A stretch of 64,000 nt of DNA from Sphingobacteriales bacterium (GTDB lineage: Bacteria; Bacteroidota; Bacteroidia; Sphingobacteriales; Sphingobacteriaceae). Numbering within the stretch: position 1 is the first letter of the stretch; the number at the start of each line of letters is the position of its first letter. The position numbers and the translations under genes were made by a program. The DNA is taken from positions 1-64,000 of the forward strand of contig RDYW01000031.1 of NCBI GenBank assembly GCA_004293485.1, in the 5' to 3' direction. Below the pieces are notes generated by a model that saw only the letters and a program-made list of their open reading frames with translations, searched no databases and was not told the DNA's origin. Below are positions 41,144-51,144 of this stretch, piece by piece.

Positions 41144-44100
41144 TTATTCTTTGATAAATTTACCTGTATAAATAATTCTGTTGGTTATAAAATCCCTTAT
41201 TTTAAGGAGGTAAATACCAGTTGATAAATCCGAAACATCTCTTGAGACATCGCTTTGATTAACGTTTTCGTAGCTTTTTACAAGCTTACCATTCATATCA
41301 TAAATCTGAATGTTTTTAGCATTAGCGGCTAATGTCCGGATGGCAATATTAATTACATTTTTAACAGCAGTAGGGTAAATGCTAACCAAATTTGATGGTT
41401 CTAAATCATAATTTACATATATAGCATCGGTATAAGTATAATTTCTATCAGTACTTACAACTTTTAATCTATAATAATTTAAGCCTTTAAATGGGTTAGC
41501 ATCTAAATGCGAATAATTTAACAACATACTACTGTTGCCACTAAGTTTTAATCTTTTTAATGATGTAAAATTTATTCCATCTAACGATTTTTCAATAATA
41601 CAACTATCGGCATTGGCTTCTAGGGCAGATGACCACGAAATTAAGTTTCCAGAGTTTAGTTTCTTTACTTTAAAGTCGGTAGTTATCATCGCTCTTTGCT
41701 TCATTAACAAAACAAACCTATTATTACCAAAAGTAGCCTTATTGTTTTTATCAATAGTAAAGTTGTATTTGTTATTGGCGGTATCTATTCTAGTAAATGT
41801 TTTTAAATAATTATCTTTTAAAACCAGCTCTTTGCTAGGCACTATATCTTTAATTTCGTTGAAATTTAATTTAAGTTTATCGTTGCTTGTTATCGAAGCT
41901 ACTGCTATTTTAATTTCTTCAACTCTATCTAAATTGGGCATAAAATTTATACACACATTTTTATTATCGGCGGTTAAGGTACTGGTACCCAATACGCTGT
42001 TAGCATTATAAGGAGCATCGTAGCCCATATAGTTTGCATCGTTTTTATCACCAAATACGGTTGTGGCTTGTTCGTAATTAAGCGTATCTTGTATAAAGTA
42101 ACGCAAAACTTTATCGGTGTTTGCAGGTATGTTATTTATATTTGCTAAAGCTAAGGATGCGTTGCGTGTGCTTAATAATCTTACAGGGTATACACCTGCC
42201 GATTTATGCGACTCTCTGAAAGTAACGCTGCCAGCAGCATTTATTCTAACATAAAAACCTTGTCCTGGTTGTATATTTCTTAAATCATCAGGTATATTGC
42301 TCGAGCCAAATACTGCAAGTGGGTTGGTAGTATTATTATTATAACCACCACTGTGCACAGCATATCCATCTCTGGTTTTTTTAACAACGCATAAATAATC
42401 ATCTACTATGGGGTTATCGGCCCTAAATGCTGCAAAATTTAAAGTAGATGGATAAGGATTGCCTAACAAATGAAAGCCTGCATACGCATCGGTACCTGCA
42501 TTGGTTCGGGTAAGCCCAGCGTAAGTAATGTTTCCTTTATTAATATTTCCTATGTAGGTTGCAGTCCAATCTTCAACGGGTGCAAATACTTCTCCTGGCG
42601 CATCGTTGGTTTTACTGGGCGCTGGGCTAGCTGTGGCACTGTTGCTTTTGTTACCACGATAAAAAAAGAAATATCCACGCCCAATAGTTGCAGCTTCGTT
42701 AATATTTTTTATTGTAGCATAAGATGTTGTAGGCGTACCAATTTCTACATATCTAAGTAGTGTAGTAGCAAAAGGTGCTTTTACCCCTCCTTCATCAAAA
42801 CCATTAGCTACACCACCCGGGCCAGTAATTACAAACCTATCTCTCATTTTTCTAAAAAAATTATTAGGGAAAGCTACCTCTTGTATTGGGCTTGAAATCA
42901 TTCTTGTGCCTCTATAATTTAGATAAAAGCCACCTGTAAAAAACGACTGTACATTTACATCGCCAGTAATATTTGATGAACCTGCCGTAATTACACCAAT
43001 ACTTGAGCTTGTTGTTGCGGTACTTAGCATAACCAAGTTGCCGTTACTTGCAATAGTGCCGGCAATAGGGTTTACAGTATTGGTAATTTGTACCTCGTTA
43101 CCCAAGGTAACACTACCTGTACCACGGTTAATAGTAAGGTTATTTAACCTGTTAGTGGTGCCTAAGCTAAGGGGCACAAAATCAGCAGGGCCAGTGCCAT
43201 AGCTTTTGCCTGGGGTAGTTTGGTCGAAAAATAAAGTACCCATATTGCCCTCTAAACCACCAATAAAAATATCGGTTGCACCGTTGGCTCTAAGCGAGTT
43301 AGCGTTGCTCCCTGTAAATGTGCCGTTTAAAGTCATCACTTGCGGCGTACCGATAATAAATTTACCGTTGGTAAGTGTGCAAGCACCATTTACGGTAAAA
43401 GCTTGTTGGCCAGTAACATTCGAGGTGTTATCTATGGTAAGGTTGCGAACGGTAAGTAAATCAGGGTCGGTAGTAAATACGCCTGTGTTTTGCGCAGCTG
43501 CCCCGTTGTAGTGTAAGTTAGCGTCGGAGCTAAAATAACGTTGCCCTGTTTGTATACTGCCAGTAGCTCCGCTAGAGTTTATACCTGCTAAATTAGCCGT
43601 ACGAACTGTACCACCAAAATTGAGCGAAAATAAGCCTCCCGGCCCTGGGCTGCTTATTATCTTTGTGGCATCAAAAACCAATGTACCTTCATCATCTACC
43701 TCAAAAGATTCGGCACCATTATTAAGTTCGAAATTATTGGTTAGCGTACTTACACTTGGGTAAACTACATGAAAGCTTACTTCGGTATTGCTGCTACCAG
43801 CTGTAGTGTTAAAAATATTTTGCGTATTGCCATTAAAGTTTATTTGGCCAAACGAACCACTAGTACTAGGGTTTGAAGATTTTATGATGCCATTGGTTTT
43901 TGTAAAATTACCGCCTACATTAAGTTTAACCGATTTATCGTCGATGTTGTCGGCACTCGAAAAATCTAATATACCATCGGTAAAAATTAAATTACCTGTA
44001 ACGGTATGGCTATGCGTTGCACCTGGCCCTAAACTGGTATTATTTAACCTAAGCGTACCGTTTGTATTAGGAAGTGTAGCCGGAGCAGGATATGCTGCCG

Positions 44101-45475
44101 CAGATGAAGGCGAACCTGGCGCAGCTTGACCTATAATTAGGTCACCTGCTGTAATGCTGGCGGCAGGGTTAAAAGAAAAAATACCCCCATTGCCTGCTGT
44201 GGCATCTTGCGGATTCCAAACATATATTTCACCAGCAGTAACATTTTCGTTAAAAAAAGCTGTACCAACATCTTTGTCGAGGCATAAATATCCTAACGTA
44301 TTTATGGTGCCATAATTATGCGTACCATCTGTACCGCTTATGTGTATTCGTGAGCCTAATACACCCGTTAATTCACCTCCAGCACTTGTAACTAAATCTT
44401 TAAATAAATCTATACGGCACCCGTTGTTAATATTTACCCTACCCGAACCTGTAATTTCTAAAGTACAAAACATTTTACACTGAGGGGTGCTCCAAGTACC
44501 ATATGGGGCTGGTAAGGGGTTAACTTGCACCGGTATTACATTATCAATATTTATAATGGCGTTATCGGCTACCCTTATAGTAAGCGGGCTGCCAGGAATA
44601 GAGTAATTATCTGTCTTAAAATTATCATTTATAGATGAGCGGGTACGTGGAGAAGTGGTAAAATCTTTGAACTCTAATACTGCACTTGGCCCAAAAGTTG
44701 GGTTACCCGAGCTGTAGGCATCACCTTGTATTGAAAATATTCCATTTACGGTAGGCGTACTGCCAAAACTTTTTAATCCAGCGTTAGAAAATGTAAGATT
44801 TGCATAAGTAAAATTGGTTGGCACCATGCCACTTTGATTACCCTGACCGTTTATATTAATTACATTACCCGGATTAACCGCATAGGTTGGGCTTCCGCTT
44901 GCTGAAATAACAAACGTACTTGATATACCTATGGTACCTGCTGGTAGGGTAATGGTAGCGCCTGCTCTGTTGCCAGAAATAGTTAAATCGCCATAATTTA
45001 CTGCTGGTATGGTTATATTGCCAGTACCTGCAAAATCTACCTTGCTTTGTCGCAAAAAAGTAGTACTTAATGTACCTAAATTGGGTATGGTATTGCTTTG
45101 TATGGTTAAGGCGTGGTTTATAAATAATCCTTTACCTTCACTAATATTTACAGTTGCATTAACTATTGAACCTGCTGAAGTGATGGTTAAATGAGTAAAA
45201 GTCCAGGTAGCTGGGGTGTTGTTTCCTATTTGTACAATGGTGTTGGTGCCTAATGTCCAAGTTGTAGCAAGCGAAAGTGTGAGATCAGCGGTTACCGATG
45301 AGATAATAAAAGTGTCGGCTCCTGTAAAATTTGCAGGTGCGGTACCTGTACCCGTTTCTAAGTCATCCCAACTTGATAACACATCTAAATTCCCTGAACC
45401 ATTAAAATAATAAGTGGCCGAAAACCCTTTGCTGCTTAGTATTACCAAAAAGATAAAAAGTAAAATTTTTTTCAT
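41144..45475 (-). CDS. T9SS type A sorting domain-containing surface protein
   Basis: 1443 aa; signal peptide, repetitive beta-rich region, C-terminal NIQIYDMNGKLVKSYENVNQSDVSRDVSDLSTGIYLLKIRD. Confidence 0.9.
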   Translation of the reverse strand: MKKILLFIFLVILSSKGFSATYYFNGSGNLDVLSSWDDLETGTGTAPANFTGADTFIISSVTADLTLSLATTWTLGTNTIVQIGNNTPATWTFTHLTITSAGSIVNATVNISEGKGLFINHALTIQSNTIPNLGTLSTTFLRQSKVDFAGTGNITIPAVNYGDLTISGNRAGATITLPAGTIGISSTFVISASGSPTYAVNPGNVININGQGNQSGMVPTNFTYANLTFSNAGLKSFGSTPTVNGIFSIQGDAYSSGNPTFGPSAVLEFKDFTTSPRTRSSINDNFKTDNYSIPGSPLTIRVADNAIINIDNVIPVQVNPLPAPYGTWSTPQCKMFCTLEITGSGRVNINNGCRIDLFKDLVTSAGGELTGVLGSRIHISGTDGTHNYGTINTLGYLCLDKDVGTAFFNENVTAGEIYVWNPQDATAGNGGIFSFNPAASITAGDLIIGQAAPGSPSSAAAYPAPATLPNTNGTLRLNNTSLGPGATHSHTVTGNLIFTDGILDFSSADNIDDKSVKLNVGGNFTKTNGIIKSSNPSTSGSFGQINFNGNTQNIFNTTAGSSNTEVSFHVVYPSVSTLTNNFELNNGAESFEVDDEGTLVFDATKIISSPGPGGLFSLNFGGTVRTANLAGINSSGATGSIQTGQRYFSSDANLHYNGAAAQNTGVFTTDPDLLTVRNLTIDNTSNVTGQQAFTVNGACTLTNGKFIIGTPQVMTLNGTFTGSNANSLRANGATDIFIGGLEGNMGTLFFDQTTPGKSYGTGPADFVPLSLGTTNRLNNLTINRGTGSVTLGNEVQITNTVNPIAGTIASNGNLVMLSTATTSSSIGVITAGSSNITGDVNVQSFFTGGFYLNYRGTRMISSPIQEVAFPNNFFRKMRDRFVITGPGGVANGFDEGGVKAPFATTLLRYVEIGTPTTSYATIKNINEAATIGRGYFFFYRGNKSNSATASPAPSKTNDAPGEVFAPVEDWTATYIGNINKGNITYAGLTRTNAGTDAYAGFHLLGNPYPSTLNFAAFRADNPIVDDYLCVVKKTRDGYAVHSGGYNNNTTNPLAVFGSSNIPDDLRNIQPGQGFYVRINAAGSVTFRESHKSAGVYPVRLLSTRNASLALANINNIPANTDKVLRYFIQDTLNYEQATTVFGDKNDANYMGYDAPYNANSVLGTSTLTADNKNVCINFMPNLDRVEEIKIAVASITSNDKLKLNFNEIKDIVPSKELVLKDNYLKTFTRIDTANNKYNFTIDKNNKATFGNNRFVLLMKQRAMITTDFKVKKLNSGNLISWSSALEANADSCIIEKSLDGINFTSLKRLKLSGNSSMLLNYSHLDANPFKGLNYYRLKVVSTDRNYTYTDAIYVNYDLEPSNLVSIYPTAVKNVINIAIRTLAANAKNIQIYDMNGKLVKSYENVNQSDVSRDVSDLSTGIYLLKIRDFITNRIIYTGKFIKE

Positions 45476-46031
45476 ATCTATATAATTAAGAAAGGTGTAA
45501 TAATTGGTATGTAAATGGGATATTGGTAAAATCGAAAACTTTTATAAACAACTTATTACCTGAACTGTAATTTACAATTTTTGAATGTATTGAGTTTGGA
45601 TACAACACTAATGCCAGGTTTTTTACATTTGAAAATTTAAAACCAAAACATAACAATTTGCTTTTGCAAAAAGCAAATACACATGAACAAAGGAATAATC
45701 CTTTTAGCATAAGTTTAAAATTATTGGTTTAGTTATTGGTTTAATATTGCGCCTACAAAGCAATTGTTGTAGCGTAATTGTTACAAATATATTTAATTAA
45801 AATGTAAGTTTAAACTCCGATGTATATATTTTAAAAAAAAACTATTAAACAAAGTGTTTTTGGGCTTTTTTAGGAGTTTGAATTTTCCACAAAATGTTTA
45901 TAACATTTAATGGCGGCGTAAATTTAGGGTTATTATTGTTATTTTTAAAATGAATATACTTTTTTTTAGCTATTAAATTATCAAAATAAGCAAAACAAAA
46001 AACTATTATTTTGATTTAATTCGTAAAATAT

Positions 46032-47513
46032 ATGGAGCACAAAAATATACACATTATAGGCTCGGGTTTTGCTGGGTTAACCGCCGCAGCCTTATTAGCC
46101 AAAAAAGGTTACAATGTTACAATACTCGAAAAAAACAAGCAACCTGGTGGTCGGGCCGGAGTATGGCAAAGCAATGGTTTTACCTTTGACATGGGGCCTA
46201 GTTGGTACTGGATGCCCGATGTTTTCGAAAATTATTTCGCCTTGTTTGGTAAAAAACCTAGCGATTATTACCAACTAAAAAGGCTAGATCCTGCCTATCG
46301 CCTTTATTTTGATGGAAACGAAATAATGGATATACCCGCCAATATGCAGCAACTTGAGGCCTTATTTGAAAGCTACGAAGCAGGAAGCACAGCAGCGTTA
46401 AGAAAATTTATGGCCCAAGCGGCCTATAAATACAAAACGGCTATGAGCGATTATGTTTTTAGGCCTTCGCATAGTATTACCGAATTTTTGGATGTTAAAT
46501 TGATATTGCAAAGCTTGCGTATTCACATGTTAAAGCCAATGAGTAAACATGTAAAATCGTATTTTAAAAATCCCAAACTTATAAAACTATTAGAATTTCC
46601 GGTATTGTTTTTAGGGGCAACCGCCCAAAAAATACCTGCCATGTACAGCCTTATGAACTATGCCGACCTTGCCCTTGGCACTTGGTACCCTATGGGTGGC
46701 ATGAACAAAATTGTGCAAGCTATGGTTAAAGTTGCCGAAGAAAACGGCGTGAAAACTTTACTAAACACCGAGGTATTAAACATTAAAATTGAAAATGGCA
46801 AAGCCGTAGAACTTATTACCAACAAAGGAAATTATACAACCGACTTTGTGGTGGCTGCTGCCGATTACCAACACATAGACCAAAAATTATTAACCAAACC
46901 GTATCAAAATTACAGCCCACACTATTGGCAAAGCCGTACCATGTCGCCTTCTAGTTTATTATTTTATGTTGGCTTAAACCAAAAAGTTAATCACATAAAA
47001 CACCATAACCTGTTTTTTGATGAAGATTTAGACCAACACGCCAAAGAAATTTATGATAACCCACAATGGCCTAGTAAACCCCTTTTTTATGTTTGCGCTT
47101 CATCGCTTAGCGATACAACGGTAGCCCCCCCAAATACGGAAAACTTATTTTTTTTAATTCCATTAGCACCAGGCCTTAGCGATACCCCCGAGCTAAGAGA
47201 AAAATATTACCACTTAATAATGGATAGGTTTGAGCGCATAACTGGCAATATTATCCGTGGCAACGAAATAGTTAAACGTAGCTTTGCCATGAACGATTTT
47301 GAAACCGAATACCATTCGTACAAAGGGAATGCTTACGGTTTAGCAAATACTTTGACTCAAACCGCATTTTTAAAACCCAGTATGCGTAATAAAAAAGTGG
47401 CCAACCTATTGTATTCAGGGCAATTAACAGTACCTGGGCCAGGGGTGCCGCCAGCAATTATATCGGGGCAGGTAGTGGCTACCGAAGCAAGTAAATATTT
47501 ACAAAAAATGTGA
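46032..47513 (+). CDS. phytoene desaturase family protein (CrtI-type FAD oxidoreductase)
   Basis: 493 aa; IIGSGFAGLTAAALLAKKGYNVTILEKNKQPGGRAG, GPSWYWMPDVFENYF, PGPGVPPAIISG. Confidence 0.92.
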   Translation: MEHKNIHIIGSGFAGLTAAALLAKKGYNVTILEKNKQPGGRAGVWQSNGFTFDMGPSWYWMPDVFENYFALFGKKPSDYYQLKRLDPAYRLYFDGNEIMDIPANMQQLEALFESYEAGSTAALRKFMAQAAYKYKTAMSDYVFRPSHSITEFLDVKLILQSLRIHMLKPMSKHVKSYFKNPKLIKLLEFPVLFLGATAQKIPAMYSLMNYADLALGTWYPMGGMNKIVQAMVKVAEENGVKTLLNTEVLNIKIENGKAVELITNKGNYTTDFVVAAADYQHIDQKLLTKPYQNYSPHYWQSRTMSPSSLLFYVGLNQKVNHIKHHNLFFDEDLDQHAKEIYDNPQWPSKPLFYVCASSLSDTTVAPPNTENLFFLIPLAPGLSDTPELREKYYHLIMDRFERITGNIIRGNEIVKRSFAMNDFETEYHSYKGNAYGLANTLTQTAFLKPSMRNKKVANLLYSGQLTVPGPGVPPAIISGQVVATEASKYLQKM

Positions 47514-47583
47514 AAAAATGGACTTAATGGCTAAAATTATTAATTAGTAGTAAAATGTTAGCTTACATTTATGAGTAATAAAA

Positions 47584-48270
47584 CTACAGCCCAAAAACAT
47601 ATTCTACTATATTGGCCCCCATTTTTAATGCTTTTTGTCGGCTTGCTTGTGTGTCTTCGGGATAAGTGCCAAAATCTTCCCAACCGTTACCCAAATCGCA
47701 CTCGTAGGTATAAAAACAAATAATTTTACTTTTGTAAATTAAGGCAAAACCTTGTGGGCGTTTGCCATCGTGTTCGTGTATTTTGGGCAGGCCTTTTGTA
47801 AACTTATAGGTTTGGTTATAAATGGCGTGGGTGGGTGGTAGTTCTACAAAATCAAGCTCGGGGAATACTTTTTTCATTTGCGGGCGTATAAATTTATCTA
47901 AGCCGTAATTATCGTCGATATGTAAAAAACCGCCCCCAAGTAAGTAATTGCGCATATTTATTGTTTCTTGCTTATTAAAAGTTATATTACCATGGCCTGT
48001 TAAATATACTAATGGATAGTTAAAAATTTCGGTACTGCTGGCTTCAACAATGGCTTCGTTAGGGTAAAAATTGGTTTTTATATTTTGGTTGCAAAAGCTT
48101 ATAAGGTTAGGTAAGGCGGTACGGTTAGCATACCAATCGCCGCCGCCGTTGTATTTTAATTTGGCCATTTTATAGCTTGGCTGTGCGTACAATGCCTGTT
48201 TACCAAACAGTATTAAGCCCCCTAATAAAATAATATTTATTAAAAAAGCGACTATTTTTTTTACTTTCAT
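47584..48270 (-). CDS. DUF4159 domain-containing protein
   Basis: 228 aa; YNGGGDWYANRTALPNLI, YLTGHGNITF, GGGFLHIDDNYGLD. Confidence 0.85.
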   Translation of the reverse strand: MKVKKIVAFLINIILLGGLILFGKQALYAQPSYKMAKLKYNGGGDWYANRTALPNLISFCNQNIKTNFYPNEAIVEASSTEIFNYPLVYLTGHGNITFNKQETINMRNYLLGGGFLHIDDNYGLDKFIRPQMKKVFPELDFVELPPTHAIYNQTYKFTKGLPKIHEHDGKRPQGFALIYKSKIICFYTYECDLGNGWEDFGTYPEDTQASRQKALKMGANIVEYVFGL

Positions 48271-48274
48271 AAAA

Positions 48275-48976
48275 TTATCGGTTTAAATAATTTATTTCGA
48301 AACAGGCGGCTAAAGCTGCAGTTTCGGTGCGTAAACGGGTGTTTCCTAAGGTAATGGGTTTAAATCCGTTTTGTTGTGCTGCGGTAATTTCGCTGGCCGA
48401 AAAATCGCCCTCGGGGCCTATTAAAATTAAGTATTTTTGGTGTGGGATAAAATTGGTTTTGATAGCTTGCTTATCAAAATTATGGCAATGGGCTATAAAT
48501 TTAGCATCCGCCGAAGCGTGATGTAAAAAATTAGTATAAGTAAGGGCTTGGTTAAGTATTGGGTGGTAGGCTGTTAGCGTTTGCTTTACTGCTGATGTTA
48601 TTATTTTTATGGCTCGTTCGATTTTTATTTCTTTACGTTCGCTGTGTTCGCAAATAATGGGTGTTATTTCATCAATGCCTATTTCGGTGGCTTTTTCTAA
48701 AAACCATTCGAGGCGTTCGGTATTTTTGGTGGGCGCAATAGCTATGTGTAGGTAATGGTTTCGCTGCCCATACTGCTTTTGGTGGTGTATAATGTTTAAT
48801 GTGGTTCGTTTGGGGTGATTGTTGGTAATTTTGGCTAGGTAAAAGCCGCCTTTTCCGTCGATTAAATGTACTTCATCGTTAATTTTTAGGCGCAATACTT
48901 TTATGCAATGTTTGCTTTCGTCTTCGTTTAGCTGGTAGGTTTGGCCAACAATATCTGGGGTGTAAAATAGGTGCAT
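48275..48976 (-). CDS. rsmE: 16S rRNA (uracil(1498)-N(3))-methyltransferase
   Basis: 233 aa; ATEIGIDEITPIICEHSERK, LIGPEGDFSASEI, LGNTRLRTETAALAA. Confidence 0.94.
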   Translation of the reverse strand: MHLFYTPDIVGQTYQLNEDESKHCIKVLRLKINDEVHLIDGKGGFYLAKITNNHPKRTTLNIIHHQKQYGQRNHYLHIAIAPTKNTERLEWFLEKATEIGIDEITPIICEHSERKEIKIERAIKIITSAVKQTLTAYHPILNQALTYTNFLHHASADAKFIAHCHNFDKQAIKTNFIPHQKYLILIGPEGDFSASEITAAQQNGFKPITLGNTRLRTETAALAACFEINYLNR

Positions 48977-49119
48977 ATTGGGTGTTTTTTTAGGAAATTA
49001 TAAGTTAAGGTTTATTTAAAAATACACTGTCACTTTAAGTGTGTAAGTTAAAAAATTTTCAGAATAACTTTTTAATTCACATACTTTGTGAAACACTATC
49101 AGAATCTAAACTTGATAGC

Positions 49120-49383
49120 TTATATCAATTGTCCTACTTTGTTTACTACTTTATACTTTAAATTATTAAACTCATTAAAATGTGCTTTACCACATTTTAT
49201 TTTCATTTGTTCGTCTGCACTTAATTTTGACAAATCCACTATTGGAGTTCCAGTATCTTTAGTTTCTGCCACAAAATATACTTTTATATCATTTTCAAAT
49301 ACAATTGCCCAATCAGGGTTATAGTTTCCTATCGGTGTTGGTATTTTAAACCGATTGGGTAATTTGAAATAAAATTTTATTTG
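49120..49383 (-). pseudogene. type III restriction endonuclease Res subunit, C-terminal remnant
   Basis: Minus strand reads QIKFYFKLPNRFKIPTPIGNYNPDWAIVFENDIKVYFVAETKDTGTPIVDLSKLSADEQMKIKCGKAHFNEFNNLKYKVVNKVGQLI*; in-frame stop one codon upstream. Confidence 0.85.
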
Positions 49384-49556
49384 CTAGCTACTTTCGCAGT
49401 CTTTAGCACATAGCGTTCGTTAGCAAAGTTTATGTCTTCGCCAAGTGTGGCTTTTAGCTTTCCCCAATCTAGTTGCCCTTCGGCAAATGCTTCGGGTAAA
49501 AGTGCTTTTAAGGCTTTTAATTTTTGTTGTTGGGGTGTAAGGCTAGTTCCTTCCAT
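49377..49556 (-). pseudogene. type III DNA methyltransferase Mod subunit, N-terminal remnant
   Basis: Minus strand ORF MEGTSLTPQQQKLKALKALLPEAFAEGQLDWGKLKATLGEDINFANERYVLKTAKVASK*; matches Mod N-terminal pattern LLPE.F.EGQ.D...LK.TLGE......ERY. Confidence 0.75.
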
Positions 49557-49710
49557 ATTTTAGTTGTGATTTGTGTTCGCAATTTAGTTTTTTTTGAAAA
49601 AAATATTATTTGTAATGTACAACTAAAACACACTTGTAAAACGTTTGGGTAGTGGGTTTAGGTGCGCAGCAAGGCTAACCAAAGTAAATGGCACTAAAGC
49701 ACCTTAACAC

Positions 49711-49761
49711 AAAAAAAATCCACCAAAAATTTAAAGCTTTAACCTTAAACTTTTGATGGAT
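49711..49761 (-). terminator. Rho-independent-like terminator downstream of BI-1 gene
   Basis: Minus strand: ATCCATCAAAAGTTTAA...TTAAATTTTTGGTGGAT stem followed by a T run. Confidence 0.6.
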
Positions 49762-49817
49762 ATAATTTAATTCAAAAATTTTTTTGCGGCAGCAAATCAA
49801 AAATCTGCAATCAAAAA

Positions 49818-50546
49818 TTATCTTCTGTTGCCAAATACCCTTAACATGCTTAAAAATAGGTTTATGAAATCAAGATAAAGGGTTAAAGCACCCATTAGTA
49901 CCATTTTGCTTGTGCTGGCATCGCCAAACTCTATGCCTGCACCTATGCGTTTTAGTTTTTGTACATCGTAGGCGGTTAAACCTGTAAATACTATAATACC
50001 TACAAAACTAATAATGTACTGCATTTGGCTGCTACCCAAAAACATATTAACCACTGATGCAATTACCATGCCTAATAATGCCATGGTTAATAAGCTGCCT
50101 AGCTTGGTTAAATCGGTATCGGTAGTGTAACCCAACACGGCCATTACTCCAAAAAGTAACGATGATGATAAAAATACGCCAGTTATTGAGCCCGATGTGT
50201 ACAACAAAAATATAAAACTAAGGCTTATACCCATAGTGGTGGCAAAGGCAATAAATAAAAACATCATTACCGGGTACGCTATTTTATTTATACCGAACGA
50301 CATAATAAGCATAAACGCCAGCGGTGCAAACATTACAATAGTACCTAAGCCTGTACGGCGGCCAGTTTCCATATCAATAAGTAAGCTTAAAAGCGATACA
50401 TCGTTTGCAAATAATGTGGCACATAAAGTGGATATGCCTAGCGCTACAAACATCCAAGCGAAAACTTTGGCAATAAATTTTTTAGAAGCATCTGCGTTTA
50501 CATCAACGTAGTTTGCGTATTCAATTTTTTGAGTGTTGTTTGTCAT
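49818..50546 (-). CDS. Bax inhibitor-1/YccA family membrane protein
   Basis: 242 aa multi-TM; GLTAYDVQKLKRIG, ALTLYLDFINLFLSMLRVFG. Confidence 0.9.
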   Translation of the reverse strand: MTNNTQKIEYANYVDVNADASKKFIAKVFAWMFVALGISTLCATLFANDVSLLSLLIDMETGRRTGLGTIVMFAPLAFMLIMSFGINKIAYPVMMFLFIAFATTMGISLSFIFLLYTSGSITGVFLSSSLLFGVMAVLGYTTDTDLTKLGSLLTMALLGMVIASVVNMFLGSSQMQYIISFVGIIVFTGLTAYDVQKLKRIGAGIEFGDASTSKMVLMGALTLYLDFINLFLSMLRVFGNRR

Positions 50547-50571
50547 AATTTTTTTTTAATGATGTTCAAAT

Positions 50572-51138
50572 TTAATGTAATCTTTTTAATATTTGGTTTT
50601 CTATAAGTAAAAAAAACTGGGCTGGTTTTAATTGTCGCCAGTTTACATTATCTAAATTTCCGCCAAAGTTAATATAGTAATCAAGGTTGTTTATTTTAAA
50701 TTCATCTATTACATGTGGCCTAAAATTTATGCCTGCTATCCAACCATCTTCAAGGTCTTGAAACCATTCTTCGTAATAACAATCGTCGGAGGTATGAAAA
50801 TTAAGTATGTTTTCGCCTAGTAAAATAAATTTATGTATGCCTTGTGCAATTAAGGTTTCTAGTATTTCACGCTTTAGCAACATAATATCGTTATTAATAG
50901 CATCGTTCCACTCGCCTATAAATTCGATAATGGCGTATTTACCCTCGTAATCTACAAACAAAATTTTAAGGTACAACGTTTGCGAACCAAAGTAATCCCA
51001 TTGTGGGTGAATAAGGTAATTGTAAATTTGCTTATCAAAAGTAAATTCGTTGTATTGGGTATTGTATAAAGGCGAAAGTTCATCCTCGGCGGCTACATAA
51101 TCATCACGCCAGCGGTAATAAGGTTCAATATCATGCAT
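50572..51138 (-). CDS. conserved hypothetical protein
   Basis: 188 aa uninterrupted ORF immediately downstream of murQ on the same strand, typical composition. Confidence 0.7.
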   Translation of the reverse strand: MHDIEPYYRWRDDYVAAEDELSPLYNTQYNEFTFDKQIYNYLIHPQWDYFGSQTLYLKILFVDYEGKYAIIEFIGEWNDAINNDIMLLKREILETLIAQGIHKFILLGENILNFHTSDDCYYEEWFQDLEDGWIAGINFRPHVIDEFKINNLDYYINFGGNLDNVNWRQLKPAQFFLLIENQILKRLH

Positions 51139-51144
51139 GGGTGT

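Noticed and set aside
49088-49324. 78 aa plus-strand ORF in the rsmE/BI-1 intergenic region
   Set aside because: It is the antisense of the Res C-terminal remnant, which has clear family motifs on the minus strand
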